A stretch of DNA of 64,000 nucleotides from Sulfitobacter donghicola DSW-25 = KCTC 12864 = JCM 14565 (GCF_000622405.1 NZ_JASF01000005.1:1426001-1490000); one strand, 5' to 3'. Shown: positions 18,253 through 28,816, counted from the stretch's first letter. A program made the numbers and translations. The notes: generated by a model not told the origin, from the letters alone.

Positions 18253-20871
18253 TTGATAGATCAGGTCCAGCGCTTCGCGTGGGGACAGATCATCTGGAAG
18301 AATGTCTTGGACCAGACGTTCAACGGCGGATTCTTTAGCTGGGGCAGGTGGCGCGACAGGAGTTGTGGAAAACAGCGGCAAATCGTCGATCAGCGTTTTT
18401 TGGGTGGCACCGCCTTCGCGCTCGCCTTTTTCCAATGCTTCCAACACGACACGCGCACGCGCGATCACTTGCTCGGGTAAACCAGCCAGCTGCGCAACCT
18501 GAACACCGTATGATCGATCAGCCGCCCCTTTTTTCACTTCGTGCAGGAAGATGACTTCGCCTTCCCATTCCTTGACCGTGACAGTGGCATTATCCACACC
18601 GTCCAGTTTTCCCGCCAGTGCGGTCATCTCGTGATAGTGGGTCGCGAACAGGGCGCGCGCGCGGTTCACATCGTGTAGATGTTCCAATGTAGCCCACGCA
18701 ATAGACAAGCCGTCATAGGTTGCCGTGCCGCGCCCGATTTCATCCAAAATAACCAGCGCCCGATCATCGGCTTGGTTCAGGATCGCGGCGGTCTCGACCA
18801 TTTCGACCATAAAGGTTGAACGCCCACGGGCCAGATCATCCGATGCGCCAACGCGGCTGAACAATTGGCTGACCAACCCGATATGGGCGGAGCGGGCCGG
18901 AACAAAACTGCCCATTTGCGCAATCAACGCCATCAAAGCGTTTTGGCGAAGATAGGTGGATTTACCCGCCATGTTCGGACCAGTGAGCAGCCAAATCGCT
19001 GCGTCACTATCAGCGCTTAGGTTGCAATCATTTGCCACGAACGGTGTACCCGATTGCTGGGCCAATGCTGCTTCGACTACGGGGTGGCGGCCACCTTGAA
19101 TGTCAAAGGCACGAGAGCCATCAACCGTCGGACGCACCCAATTTTGCGCTTGGGCCAGATCAGCCAAAGCCGTTGCCAAATCCAGTTCAGCCAGAGCGGC
19201 CGAAGTGCTGCCGATTTCACCAGATTTCTTCAGAATGGCCTGTCTTAGGCTCTGATATAGTGTTTTTTCAATCTCAACAGCGCGGTTGCCTGCGTTGAGG
19301 ATTTTGGTCTCAAGCTCGGAAAGTTCTACCGTCGTAAAGCGAACCTGATTGGCCGTGGTTTGGCGGTGGATAAACGTATCTGAAAGCGGCGGCGAAAGCA
19401 TCTTTTCCGCATGGGTCGCTGTGGTTTCGATGAAATACCCAAGAACGTTGTTATGTTTGATCTTTAATGCGGTAATTCCGGTCTGCGTGATGAAGTCAGC
19501 CTGCATTGCGGCGATCACACTGCGGCCTTCATCGCGAAGCTGCCGTGCTTCGTCCAGATCTTCGCGATAACCTGATGCGATAAACCCGCCGTCACGGGCC
19601 AGTAATGGCGGTTCGGCAATCAACGCTTCGTCTAACAAAGCAACCAAATCATCGTGGCCAGCAAGGTTAGACACAGAAGTGGCGAGCAGTTGAGGTAGCT
19701 CATGTTGCGCGAGGGTTTCATTCAGATAGGCGGCTTCGGAAATACCGTTTCGGATGGCCGCCAGATCACGTGGACCACCCCGATCCAGCGAAAGACGCGA
19801 CAACGCGCGTTCAAGATCAGGCACAGCGCGCAGTCGCTCGCGAATATCTTGCGCGACGCGTGCGTTTGACGCGGCAAAATCAACGGCATCCAAACGGGCG
19901 TGAATCGTCTCTAACACGCGCGAAGGGCTGGAAATTCGACGCTCCAACAGGCGCGCGCCAACAGCTGTAACAGTGTGATCCATTACCGACAAAAGAGACC
20001 CCGCACGCCCGCCGGTTAGCGCATGGGTCAATTCAAGGTTCCTGCGGGTGGCAGCATCGATCTGAACGGTTCGGGCTTCGGTTTCTTTAATGGGTTTGCG
20101 CAGCAGGGGCAGGTTTCCCTTTTGCGTCAAATCCAGATATTCGATCAATGCACCCATCGCCGAGATTTCAGCACGGGTGAAGTTTCCAAATGCATCTAGG
20201 GAAGAGACCGAAAAGAGCGAACAAATCCGTTTCTCCGCACCGGTGCTGTCAAAACTGGCCCGCGCCAAATCCGTTAGAGATAGCCCAAATTCAGTCTCTA
20301 ACTCGCGGAAATTTTCACTATCCCCATCCGCAACCAACAACTCAGAAGGTGACAACCTAGCGAGTTCAGGACCAAGCCGAACAAGGGGTAGGGTCATCAC
20401 ATGAAAAGCACCGGTTGAGATATCCACCCAAGCCAAGGCATGTTCATCACGCACTTCGGCAAAGGCAGCCAGATAGTTATGTCTGCGCGCTTCGAGAAGG
20501 GATTCTTCGGTCAACGTGCCAGGCGTAACAAGGCGAACAACGTCACGCTTAACAACGGATTTGTGGCCGCGGTTTTTGGCTTCTGCTGGCGTTTCCAGCT
20601 GCTCGCCCACGGCGACGCGAAACCCTTTTCGGATCAAGGTAAGCAGATAACCTTCGGCTGCATGAAAGGGGACACCACACATCGGGATGTCGTCGCCGTT
20701 GTGCTTGCCCCGTTTCGTTAGCGCGATGTCTAACGCCTCGGCGGCCGCGACGGCATCGTCAAAAAACAGCTCGTAAAAATCGCCCATGCGATAAAAGAGA
20801 AGGGCATCTGGATATCCGGATTTAATCTCCAGATATTGTGCCATCATCGGTGTAACATTGCCTGCACTCAT
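18229..20871 (-). CDS. mutS: DNA mismatch repair protein MutS
   Basis: An 880-aa full-length MutS. The mismatch-reading domain contains MGDFYELF with the Phe-x-Glu pair, the connector and lever domains follow, and the ATPase has Walker A GPNMAGKST at about 631-639 and Walker B VILDEIGRGT. The C-terminus keeps the LSPREALDLIYQLK segment. A strong AAGGAG site precedes its ATG. mutL is not in the window. Confidence 0.97.
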   Translation of the reverse strand: MSAGNVTPMMAQYLEIKSGYPDALLFYRMGDFYELFFDDAVAAAEALDIALTKRGKHNGDDIPMCGVPFHAAEGYLLTLIRKGFRVAVGEQLETPAEAKNRGHKSVVKRDVVRLVTPGTLTEESLLEARRHNYLAAFAEVRDEHALAWVDISTGAFHVMTLPLVRLGPELARLSPSELLVADGDSENFRELETEFGLSLTDLARASFDSTGAEKRICSLFSVSSLDAFGNFTRAEISAMGALIEYLDLTQKGNLPLLRKPIKETEARTVQIDAATRRNLELTHALTGGRAGSLLSVMDHTVTAVGARLLERRISSPSRVLETIHARLDAVDFAASNARVAQDIRERLRAVPDLERALSRLSLDRGGPRDLAAIRNGISEAAYLNETLAQHELPQLLATSVSNLAGHDDLVALLDEALIAEPPLLARDGGFIASGYREDLDEARQLRDEGRSVIAAMQADFITQTGITALKIKHNNVLGYFIETTATHAEKMLSPPLSDTFIHRQTTANQVRFTTVELSELETKILNAGNRAVEIEKTLYQSLRQAILKKSGEIGSTSAALAELDLATALADLAQAQNWVRPTVDGSRAFDIQGGRHPVVEAALAQQSGTPFVANDCNLSADSDAAIWLLTGPNMAGKSTYLRQNALMALIAQMGSFVPARSAHIGLVSQLFSRVGASDDLARGRSTFMVEMVETAAILNQADDRALVILDEIGRGTATYDGLSIAWATLEHLHDVNRARALFATHYHEMTALAGKLDGVDNATVTVKEWEGEVIFLHEVKKGAADRSYGVQVAQLAGLPEQVIARARVVLEALEKGEREGGATQKTLIDDLPLFSTTPVAPPAPAKESAVERLVQDILPDDLSPREALDLIYQLKEAAKT

Positions 20872-21001
20872 CCGCGTCTCCTTCGCATTGTATTGTCCTT
20901 ACAAAACCAAAGGAGAGTAGGAAAGGGGGCCATGGTTGTAGACGGTTTTCGCCATTGTGATACAAAGGTGTGTAAAAAGTCCCCTAAGAGACGCCGAGCC
21001 T

Positions 21002-22729
21002 GTGAGAAACAAAATTGATCTGAACGCTGATCCTCAGGATCTGTTCCTCAACCCTTGGCAGGATGAGGGCCTTAAGCTGTTGCAAAAGCCCGAATTTATC
21101 TGGCGTGAACGCCCTTTGGCTACCATCTCGGGCTTTGCGGTCAGCTCTTACCCAGAGATAAATCAACGGATTCGATCCTTTGTTGATACAGCACGAAAAC
21201 AAAGAACCCTTCGCTCGGCGGTCGAAATTAATACGGTTCCGGTTGTAATCGACAATGCGGATTTTCGAAAAAATTCCCTTTATGCTAGTGGAAAGCTAAT
21301 CCTTTCGGGGGCTTCGGGCACTCGGTTGTTGAATGCTTATAGGTGGGAACACGAAGAAGAGGCGTTTGATCCAGAGGAAAAGTTGGCCGCGTTTTTCACG
21401 GCCTGCCAAGATGGCAACAAAGGGAAGTCCCTTCCGATAGAGGGGACTTTTCTGGAAAACGATGTTCATTTCGCAATCGAGTGTCGGAACACGTTTAACT
21501 TTTACCACTTCATCGTTGAATCCCTGTCTCAGCTGTCTGTTCTGGACGAGGTCGGTTTTCAGGGAAATGTGTACTTCCATTATCCAAACAAGGAAGAGAA
21601 ACGCCGCGCCTTTGTTGAGGGGTTTGTATCGGCGCTATTTCCTGAATTTGCGGGTAGGGTTTTCTTTGAGCGGGCTCCAAAGGAATACAACATTGTGTTG
21701 ACGGCCTTTGATATGACGTTCGCCTTGGCGCAGGCCCCAAAAGCCGAGATCGAAAGCTTACAGGAACTGACAACCCGTGGCAGCGGCAAATTGGATCTCG
21801 GCAGCGCTGATGGGCAGCTGGTCTTGGGCATGAATGCCGTTAGCTCTGTTCTGATTGCGTTGCGCGCGCGGGCGTTAAAAGCGATTGAGGGTCACGACTT
21901 TAGCTATTTGCCCAAACGGTTTTTTGTAGGGCGCAGCGATAGTGGAAGCCGAAGCAGACCAATGCAGGGTGAAGACGAGCTTTTGGGCGCCTTGAAACCG
22001 CTTGGCTTTGAAAAAATAGCCTTCGAAGACCTGTCCCCGTTAGAGCAAGTCGCCATTATGGCACAAGCCGAGGTGATGATCTCGTGCCATGGTGCGGGAT
22101 TCACCAATATGCTTTTTGCTAATCCGGATGCATTTGTCATCGAGCTAGGGACGCTACAAACGGCTCGCTATCGTTGGAAAGACTTTTGGCCGATCGCGAA
22201 TACTTCGAATTGTCGCTATGTTAGCTTCTTTGCGGATTTCAACGCGGATGATCCATTGTTGGAGCCAAAGTTTGAAACGGACGGTATTGTACCCGTCAGC
22301 CTATCCCAAAGCGCGGTTGACCAAATCGCGACATTCATTGGGGCGGCGTTGGGGTACCAGCCAGAATTTTTGACACCCGAAGACTTGTTGCAAACGTCTA
22401 GGCGCGTGCTGCGCAGTGGCGCTGGCCAGCGCGCGATTGAGTTGCTTGAAGCGAACAGCGATATCGTTATCGGGAACCTCGATTTATGTCTGCTCAAAGC
22501 CGACTGTCACAAGGAACTGGGCGAAACCAAATCTGAATTGGCGGCCCTTAACCTCGCGTTCGAGGCGGATACCGACAGGTGGCAAACTTTGATCCGCATC
22601 TTTTGGTGCGCGAGCAGTTGTGAAAGACCACAAGTTGTACGTTGGGCTCTTTCCCTTCTCGAACGTGATTTTCCGGACAGATATGAGGCTTTTGTTAGCA
22701 ATCACGAGTGGGTTCGCTTCGTAGCGTGA
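21002..22729 (+). CDS. Glycosyltransferase family 61-like protein with C-terminal helical repeats
   Basis: A 575-aa protein if the GTG at 21002 is used; a start at 20957 would add 15 residues. The central part (about 150-430) resembles the GT61/DUF563 family. It has FYHFIVESLSQL near residue 165, a LPKRFFVGRSD segment, and the family's late signature HGAGFTNMLFANPDAFVIELG. The last 110 residues are helical and TPR-like (AIELLEANSDIVIGN, LAALNLAFEADTDRW). It stands alone between mutS and maeB with no other polysaccharide genes, so the acceptor cannot be inferred. No signal peptide is seen, so it is probably cytoplasmic. Confidence 0.7.
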   Translation: MRNKIDLNADPQDLFLNPWQDEGLKLLQKPEFIWRERPLATISGFAVSSYPEINQRIRSFVDTARKQRTLRSAVEINTVPVVIDNADFRKNSLYASGKLILSGASGTRLLNAYRWEHEEEAFDPEEKLAAFFTACQDGNKGKSLPIEGTFLENDVHFAIECRNTFNFYHFIVESLSQLSVLDEVGFQGNVYFHYPNKEEKRRAFVEGFVSALFPEFAGRVFFERAPKEYNIVLTAFDMTFALAQAPKAEIESLQELTTRGSGKLDLGSADGQLVLGMNAVSSVLIALRARALKAIEGHDFSYLPKRFFVGRSDSGSRSRPMQGEDELLGALKPLGFEKIAFEDLSPLEQVAIMAQAEVMISCHGAGFTNMLFANPDAFVIELGTLQTARYRWKDFWPIANTSNCRYVSFFADFNADDPLLEPKFETDGIVPVSLSQSAVDQIATFIGAALGYQPEFLTPEDLLQTSRRVLRSGAGQRAIELLEANSDIVIGNLDLCLLKADCHKELGETKSELAALNLAFEADTDRWQTLIRIFWCASSCERPQVVRWALSLLERDFPDRYEAFVSNHEWVRFVA

Positions 22730-22786
22730 TTGTGCGGAGCGGCGCAGACCGTTATGACGGGTGAAACAAAACGAAAGTGCCAACCC

Positions 22787-25045
22787 GTGACCAAAACAAA
22801 AGTAACAGCCGAAGAGGCGCTTGCCTTCCACCTTGACCCAACACCGGGCAAGTTTGAAATCACCGCCACTGTCCCGATGACAACGCAGCGCGACCTGTCT
22901 TTGGCTTATTCTCCTGGTGTTGCTGTTCCTTGCGAAGCGATCGCCGAAGACCCCCAGTTGGCGTATGATTATACCAACAAAGGGAACCTTGTTGCTGTTA
23001 TCTCAAACGGGACAGCCGTTTTGGGTTTGGGAAACTTGGGCGCATTGGCGTCCAAGCCGGTGATGGAAGGTAAGGCGGTCCTGTTTAAACGCTTTGCCGA
23101 TGTGAACAGCATTGATTTGGAACTGGATACCGAAGACACTGAAGCCTTCATCAGCGCGGTAAAACTGATGGGCCCGACGTTTGGTGGGATCAACCTAGAA
23201 GATATCAAAGCGCCCGAGTGTTTCATCATCGAACAACGTCTCAAGGAAGAGATGGATATCCCAGTCTTTCACGATGATCAGCACGGTACGGCTGTTATCT
23301 GTGCCGCTGGCCTTTTGAATGCGCTGAAACTGTCTGGGAAAAAGATCGAAGACGTTCAGATTGTTCTGAACGGCGCAGGTGCGGCTGGGATTGCCTGCCT
23401 TGAGCTGCTCAAGGCGATGGGCGCGCAGCATAACAACTGCATTATGTGTGATACGAAAGGTGTGATTTATCAGGGCCGTACCGAAGGTATGAACCAATGG
23501 AAATCTGCCCACGCAGCAGACACCAAAACACGAACCCTCGCCGAGGCGATGGTTGGTGCGGATGTTTTCCTAGGCGTTTCTGTCAAAGGTGCTGTCACGC
23601 CAGAGATGGTTGCCAGCATGGCGGATGATCCTGTGATCTTTGCTATGGCCAACCCCGATCCAGAGATCACCCCCGAAGAGGCACACGCCGTTCGCGCGGA
23701 TGCAATCGTTGCAACAGGGCGCAGCGACTATCCCAATCAGGTGAACAACGTTTTGGGCTTTCCCTATCTGTTCCGCGGTGCGCTTGATATCAACGCCCGT
23801 GCGATTAACGACGAGATGAAGATCGCTTGCGCCCATGCATTGGCGAACCTCGCCCGCGAGGATGTGCCTGATGAAGTTGCGCTGGCCTATGGCAAAAACC
23901 TTAGCTTTGGTCGTGATTATATTATCCCCACGCCTTTTGATCCGCGCCTTATTCACCGTATTCCACCTGCTGTCGCCAAAGCGGGTATGGACACAGGTGC
24001 CGCGCGCCGCCCGATCATCGACATGGAAGCCTATGAAGAGGGGTTGAAATCTCGCCTAGACCCAACTGCGAACATCATGCGCGGCATTAACGCGCGTGCG
24101 CGTGCAAATCAGGCCCGTATGATCTTTGCCGAGGGTGACGATCCCAAGGTGTTGCGCGCTGCGGTTATGTATCAGCGTCAGGGTCTTGGTAAGGCATTGG
24201 TTGTAGGTCGCACCGAAGACGTAAAAGAAAAATTGATCGCCGCTGGCATGGGCGATGCAACCCGTGAATTGGAGGTCGTGAACGCGGCCAAGACCCAGCA
24301 TTTGGACCTGTATAAATCCTACCTTTACGAACGCCTTCAGCGTCGCGGTTTTGACCGCAAAGACATCCACCGCCTAGCTGCGCGTGATCGCCACGTTTTT
24401 GCATCCCTGATGTTGGCGCATGGGCATGGCGATGGATTGGTTACGGGTGCTACACGCAAATCCGCCCATGTTCTGGACCGCATCAACCATGTGTTTGACG
24501 CAAACGCCGAAGGCGGCGCTGTTGGGATTACAGCCGTCCTTCATAAAGGTCGGATTGTGTTGATTGGGGATACTTTGGTTCACGAATGGCCCAATGCCGT
24601 TGATCTGGCAAACATCGCCGAAAGCGGTGCACGTGTTGCGCGGCATTTGGGGCTGGAGCCTCGGGTTGCCTTTGTTAGCTTTTCAACCTTCGGCTATCCA
24701 GTTTCGGAGAGAGCGGAAAAGATGCACCTCGCGCCTCAGGTTCTGGATAGTCGCGGTGTTGATTTTGAATACGAAGGCGAGATGACCGTTGATGTTGCCA
24801 TGAATGCCGAAAGCCAAAAGAACTATCCATTCTCTCGCCTCACGGGGCCTGCGAATATTCTGGTTGTTCCTGCGCGCCACTCTTCCAGCATTTCGGTTAA
24901 GCTGATGCAGGAAATGGCGGGTGCTACGGTAATCGGCCCGATCCTGACGGGCTTGGATCAATCCATTCAGATTGCTTCGTCCACCTCAACGACGAATGAC
25001 ATTCTGAATATGGCGATCCTCGCAGCGTGTAAGGTAGGCGGATGA
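22787..25045 (+). CDS. maeB: NADP-dependent malic enzyme, MaeB type with phosphotransacetylase-like domain
   Basis: A 752-aa two-domain protein. Residues 1 to about 430 are a malic enzyme that decarboxylates malate to pyruvate (SLAYSPGVAVPC, FHDDQHGTA, NGAGAAGIACLELL). The remaining 320 residues resemble phosphate acetyltransferase, which in MaeB proteins is thought to be regulatory, sensing acetyl-CoA. GTG at 22787 begins MTKTKVTAEEALAFHL as in relatives. ATG 22754 and TTG 22730 are in-frame alternatives. Its TGA overlaps the ATG of the PfkB kinase by 4 nt. Confidence 0.95.
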   Translation: MTKTKVTAEEALAFHLDPTPGKFEITATVPMTTQRDLSLAYSPGVAVPCEAIAEDPQLAYDYTNKGNLVAVISNGTAVLGLGNLGALASKPVMEGKAVLFKRFADVNSIDLELDTEDTEAFISAVKLMGPTFGGINLEDIKAPECFIIEQRLKEEMDIPVFHDDQHGTAVICAAGLLNALKLSGKKIEDVQIVLNGAGAAGIACLELLKAMGAQHNNCIMCDTKGVIYQGRTEGMNQWKSAHAADTKTRTLAEAMVGADVFLGVSVKGAVTPEMVASMADDPVIFAMANPDPEITPEEAHAVRADAIVATGRSDYPNQVNNVLGFPYLFRGALDINARAINDEMKIACAHALANLAREDVPDEVALAYGKNLSFGRDYIIPTPFDPRLIHRIPPAVAKAGMDTGAARRPIIDMEAYEEGLKSRLDPTANIMRGINARARANQARMIFAEGDDPKVLRAAVMYQRQGLGKALVVGRTEDVKEKLIAAGMGDATRELEVVNAAKTQHLDLYKSYLYERLQRRGFDRKDIHRLAARDRHVFASLMLAHGHGDGLVTGATRKSAHVLDRINHVFDANAEGGAVGITAVLHKGRIVLIGDTLVHEWPNAVDLANIAESGARVARHLGLEPRVAFVSFSTFGYPVSERAEKMHLAPQVLDSRGVDFEYEGEMTVDVAMNAESQKNYPFSRLTGPANILVVPARHSSSISVKLMQEMAGATVIGPILTGLDQSIQIASSTSTTNDILNMAILAACKVGG

Positions 25046-25908
25046 TCTGGAACCTCGGCTCGATTAACATCGACAATTTTTACGAGGTTCCTCATTTGCC
25101 CATCGCGGGAGAGACGCTCGCCGCCCAAAGCTATGGCTTTGGGTTGGGGGGTAAGGGCGCGAATATGTCTGTTGCGGCCGCGCGGGGAGCTGCACGCGTT
25201 TCACATATCGGCGCAATCGGACCCGACGCAGGTTGGACGGTTGAGCGGCTGTTGGAATACGGCGTGGACACGCCACATATCGCCCAGATTGAAACCCCGA
25301 CAGGACATGCAAACATTGTTGTGGATGGTTCTGGCGAAAACAGCATTGTCCTGTTCCAAGGGGCGAATGTTCAGCTAACCGAAGCGATCATTGGCAGCGC
25401 CCTTAGCGAAGCATCAACTGGTGATTTCCTGTTGATGCAAAATGAAACCAATGGTCAGGAATACGCGGCAACAACTGCGCAGTCCTTGGGCCTTAAGGTT
25501 GCTTATGCAGCCGCGCCATTCGAGGCCGAGGCGATTGCGCGTATCCTTGATCGGATTGATTTGCTGGTTTTGAACGAGGTCGAAGCCGAACAACTTGTCG
25601 AGGCGTTAGGAAAACCCGTAGAGGCACTGGGCATTTCAGATGTTGTTGTGACGCTAGGGGCAAAAGGCTGCAAATGGGTCTCTAACACAGGGGAAAAGGT
25701 GTTTGATGCCTATCCCGCCGATGCGGTTGATACCACTGGCGCGGGCGATACGTTTACCGGATATCTTGTTGCGGCATTGGATCGTGGCATGGATATGCAC
25801 GCCGCGATTGATCTGGCCCTAAAGGCGGGTTCTTTGATGGTGACGCGCCGCGGAACAGCGGATGTGATCCCGGATTTGAAGGAAATCCAGGATCACTTTG
25901 GCATTTAA
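25042..25908 (+). CDS. PfkB-family carbohydrate kinase (ribokinase-like)
   Basis: A 288-aa kinase with the N-terminal GGKGANMSVAAARG signature and the C-terminal DTTGAGDTFTGYL motif, whose aspartate is the catalytic base. This fits ribokinase best by overall form, but the sugar cannot be decided from sequence alone and no transporter or sugar regulator is nearby. It is translationally coupled to maeB (4-nt overlap). Convergent with msrA, overlapping by 4 nt at the stop codons. Confidence 0.85.
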   Translation: MIWNLGSINIDNFYEVPHLPIAGETLAAQSYGFGLGGKGANMSVAAARGAARVSHIGAIGPDAGWTVERLLEYGVDTPHIAQIETPTGHANIVVDGSGENSIVLFQGANVQLTEAIIGSALSEASTGDFLLMQNETNGQEYAATTAQSLGLKVAYAAAPFEAEAIARILDRIDLLVLNEVEAEQLVEALGKPVEALGISDVVVTLGAKGCKWVSNTGEKVFDAYPADAVDTTGAGDTFTGYLVAALDRGMDMHAAIDLALKAGSLMVTRRGTADVIPDLKEIQDHFGI

Positions 25909-26561
25909 CCCGCAAATGGTGCGGCTGAACCCCACAGCTCTTTGACGCGCTGATCACGGCCACAGGCATTTCGATAGGCCTTATAGGCGTTGGCCTTTGA
26001 TTTCGGGCCAAAGCGGGTGACGACGATCTTTTTGCTTTTTGAATAATCTTGGTGATAGGCGTCTGCCGGATAGAATTTCGCGGCCCCAAGGACTGGCGTT
26101 ACGATTTTTTGGCCAAGGTCTGATTGGGCCTTTTCCTTGGATTTGATCGCAGCGGCCTTTTGGCTTGGCGTTGCGAAAATTGCTGTTCGATAGCTGGCAC
26201 CGCGATCGCAAAATTGCCCGCCTGCATCTGTTGGATCAACGGATCGGAAAAACATATCCAAAAGCTGGCCTGCGCTGACGACATCAGGATCAAAGGTGAT
26301 TTGAACCGCTTCGTAATGGCCAGTGCCGCCCGACGTTACCTGCTTGTAGGTAGGGTTCGCGGCCTTGCCACCGGCAAAACCGGATACGGCTTCTTTTACG
26401 CCTTTAACTTTTTCAAAGTCGGCTTCGACGCACCAAAAGCATCCTCCGGCAACGGTTAAGGTTTCCGAACCTGCCGCCGCTGAGGGTGACGCCTGTGCAA
26501 ACAGGCCAATGGCGATCAAACCTGCTAGGGCGAAAGACTTGAAGTTGTTGATCGTGCTCAT
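25905..26561 (-). CDS. msrA: Peptide methionine sulfoxide reductase MsrA (exported form)
   Basis: A 218-aa MsrA that reduces the S-epimer of methionine sulfoxide. An N-terminal signal peptide (residues 1 to about 30, ending PSAAA) suggests a periplasmic enzyme. The active site GGCFWC has the nucleophilic cysteine at 41. Further cysteines (CDRGASYR and RNACGRD) are candidates for resolving the intermediate. The ATG at 26561 is fixed by an AAGGAGAG site; the open frame runs 23 codons further upstream without a comparable site. Confidence 0.93.
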   Translation of the reverse strand: MSTINNFKSFALAGLIAIGLFAQASPSAAAGSETLTVAGGCFWCVEADFEKVKGVKEAVSGFAGGKAANPTYKQVTSGGTGHYEAVQITFDPDVVSAGQLLDMFFRSVDPTDAGGQFCDRGASYRTAIFATPSQKAAAIKSKEKAQSDLGQKIVTPVLGAAKFYPADAYHQDYSKSKKIVVTRFGPKSKANAYKAYRNACGRDQRVKELWGSAAPFAG

Positions 26562-26708
26562 GTTGCTCTCCTTTTTCGGGGATGCTGGCGATTGGCTGAG
26601 GGTTTCGCAACAGATGATTGATGTTCTCACGTGGTGGTGATTTCAGTTTACCGCTGCGGCCCTAGTGGTAAGGGTTAGACAAGCACGCCTTTGGCAAAGG
26701 AATTTAAT

Positions 26709-27404
26709 ATGCGTATCGCGATGTGGTCAGGGCCACGAAACCTAAGTACGGCAATGATGTATTCATTCGGCGCACGTGATGATTTTGCTGTGATGGATGA
26801 GCCGTTTTATGCGCCATACCTCAAGACCTCAAAGATCGAACACCCCATGACGCAAGAGATCATCGCAGCCCATGAAAGCGATCCGAAAAAAGTTGCTGAT
26901 AGCTGCCTAAAAGGTGGCACGCCGCATTTGTATATGAAGCATATGCCCCATCACATGTTGGATGGTTTTCCGCTGGACTGGGCAAAGGAATGCGTGAACA
27001 TCCACCTTATCCGCCACCCTGCGCGCGTCATTGCAAGCTATGCTGCCAAGCGCGAAGCACCGACGTTACAGGACATCGGGTTTGTCCAGCAGTCAGCGCT
27101 GTTTGACCGGCTCGGTGGGATTGTCATTGATAGTTACGACATCAGGGAAAACCCCGAGGCGATGCTGCGCAAGCTATGCGAGGTGATCGAGCTACCTTTT
27201 GATCCTGCAATGTTGGCATGGCCCGCAGGCCCCCGAGACGAAGATGGGGTATGGGCGAAACATTGGTACGGCGCCGTGCACAAAAGCACAGGATTTGCGG
27301 GGGCAGAGGGGCCTTTGCCCGACGTGCCTGAGGATTTACAGCCTGTATTGAAAGATGCGCTAGAGCATTATCACGGGTTACAGGACCGCTGCCTTTCCCC
27401 GTGA
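26709..27404 (+). CDS. Sulfotransferase-like P-loop protein
   Basis: A 231-aa protein with an N-terminal PAPS-type P-loop SGPRNLSTAMM and a later LIRHPARVIASY segment that fits the 3'-phosphate-binding motif of sulfotransferases. The acceptor is unknown. The ATG at 26709 follows AAAGGA at 26696-26701 and is preferred over an upstream TTG at 26691. It lies alone between msrA and argG, with a candidate terminator about 95 nt downstream. Confidence 0.72.
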   Translation: MRIAMWSGPRNLSTAMMYSFGARDDFAVMDEPFYAPYLKTSKIEHPMTQEIIAAHESDPKKVADSCLKGGTPHLYMKHMPHHMLDGFPLDWAKECVNIHLIRHPARVIASYAAKREAPTLQDIGFVQQSALFDRLGGIVIDSYDIRENPEAMLRKLCEVIELPFDPAMLAWPAGPRDEDGVWAKHWYGAVHKSTGFAGAEGPLPDVPEDLQPVLKDALEHYHGLQDRCLSP

Positions 27405-27499
27405 ATGGATGCAATTGAATGCTACATGTTTAGCGTTCTTAAATAGTATCTATGCAATCTTGATCGCATAGACCGGTTTCCGGTTAAGTAACGAGTTGG

Positions 27500-27541
27500 C
27501 GACCCGAGCAATCATCCGTTCGGGTCGTTCGTTTTCTCTTT
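27500..27541 (+). terminator. Probable intrinsic terminator (rightward)
   Basis: An 8-bp perfect stem, CGACCCGA at 27500-27507 with TCGGGTCG at 27520-27527, has a 12-nt loop and is followed by a T-rich tail (TTCGTTTTCTCTTT). It probably ends the transcript of the sulfotransferase-like gene. Confidence 0.6.
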
Positions 27542-27558
27542 AACAAGTAGAATTTGTG

Positions 27559-27592
27559 AAAAGATCCGGCCAAAGGATGATTTGACCGGATC
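27559..27592 (-). terminator. Intrinsic terminator of argG
   Basis: Read leftward, GATCCGGTCAAA and TTTGGCCGGATC form a 12-bp stem with one mismatch and a 6-nt loop, followed by TTTT. It lies 7 bp after the argG stop. Confidence 0.8.
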
Positions 27593-27598
27593 TATCAA

Positions 27599-28816
27599 TC
27601 ACTTGAATCGTTGGTCGCGTGCCGCCAACAATTTCAGGCGCAGCGCGTTCAGCTGAATAAAGCCTGCCGCGTCTTTTTGATCGTATGCACCAGCATCATC
27701 TTCAAAGGTCACATGTGCTTCGGAATACAGGCTGTGGTCTGACCAACGGCCAACTGTGCGCACATGGCCTTTGTACAGTTTCAGACGAACGGTGCCTGTC
27801 ACATGTGTTTGGCTTGCGTCGATAGCGGCTTGCAACATGGTGCGCTCTGGCGAGAACCAGAAACCGTTATAGATCAGCTCGGCGTATTGCGGCATCAGCT
27901 GGTCTTTTAGGTGCATCGCGCCACGGTCCAATGTGATGGATTCGATTGCGCGGTGCGCTTCCAGCAGCAATGTACCACCGGGTGTTTCATAGATGCCGCG
28001 GGATTTCATACCAACGAAACGGCCTTCAACAAGGTCAAGACGGCCACAACCGTGTTTGCCGCCCAATTCGTTCAGCTTGGTCAGAACTTCGGCAGGGGAT
28101 AGGGCTTCGCCATTGATGGAAACCGCATCGCCGCGCTCAAACCCGATTTCGACGTATTCAGGTGTATCGGGCGCTTCTTCGGGGCTGACCGTGCGCTGGT
28201 AAACATATTCTGGCGCGTCGATTGCTGGATCTTCCAGAACCTTACCCTCGGAAGAGGTGTGCAACAGGTTCGCATCAACCGAGAAGGGGGCCTCGCCGCG
28301 TTTGTCTTTTGCAACGGGGATCTGGTTCATCTCGGCAAATTCCAGCAGCTTGGTACGGCTGGACAGGTCCCATTCACGCCATGGCGCGATGACTTTGATG
28401 TTTGGGTCCAGCGCGTAAGCGGCCAGTTCAAAACGAACCTGATCGTTGCCTTTGCCTGTCGCGCCGTGCGCGATGGCGTCAGCACCTGTTTCATGTGCGA
28501 TTTCCACAAGGCGTTTCGAAATCAGCGGACGTGCGATGGAGGTGCCCAAAAGGTACAGACCCTCGTAAACGGCATTTGCACGGAACATCGGGAATACAAA
28601 GTCGCGCACAAATTCTTCGCGGACATCTTCGATATAGATATCAGACGCGCCCATCATTTCTGCCTTGGCGCGGGCCGGTTCCAGCTCTTCTCCCTGACCA
28701 AGGTCAGCCGTGAAGGTAACAACCTCACAACCATATTCGGTCTGGAGCCATTTCAGGATGATCGAAGTATCAAGGCCACCGGAATAGGCGAGCACAACTT
28801 TCTTTGGCGCGGACAT
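27599..28816 (-). CDS. argG: Argininosuccinate synthase
   Basis: A 405-aa ArgG that joins citrulline and aspartate using ATP. The ATP-binding AYSGGLDTS is near residues 9-17, followed by [15 protein letters not shown] and the [14 protein letters not shown] block. Length is normal. The ATG at 28816 (MSAPKK) has an AAGGA site upstream; the open frame continues 34 codons upstream without support. It is divergent from ilvA. argJ of the same pathway lies at 56.3 kb. Confidence 0.97.
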   Translation of the reverse strand: MSAPKKVVLAYSGGLDTSIILKWLQTEYGCEVVTFTADLGQGEELEPARAKAEMMGASDIYIEDVREEFVRDFVFPMFRANAVYEGLYLLGTSIARPLISKRLVEIAHETGADAIAHGATGKGNDQVRFELAAYALDPNIKVIAPWREWDLSSRTKLLEFAEMNQIPVAKDKRGEAPFSVDANLLHTSSEGKVLEDPAIDAPEYVYQRTVSPEEAPDTPEYVEIGFERGDAVSINGEALSPAEVLTKLNELGGKHGCGRLDLVEGRFVGMKSRGIYETPGGTLLLEAHRAIESITLDRGAMHLKDQLMPQYAELIYNGFWFSPERTMLQAAIDASQTHVTGTVRLKLYKGHVRTVGRWSDHSLYSEAHVTFEDDAGAYDQKDAAGFIQLNALRLKLLAARDQRFK

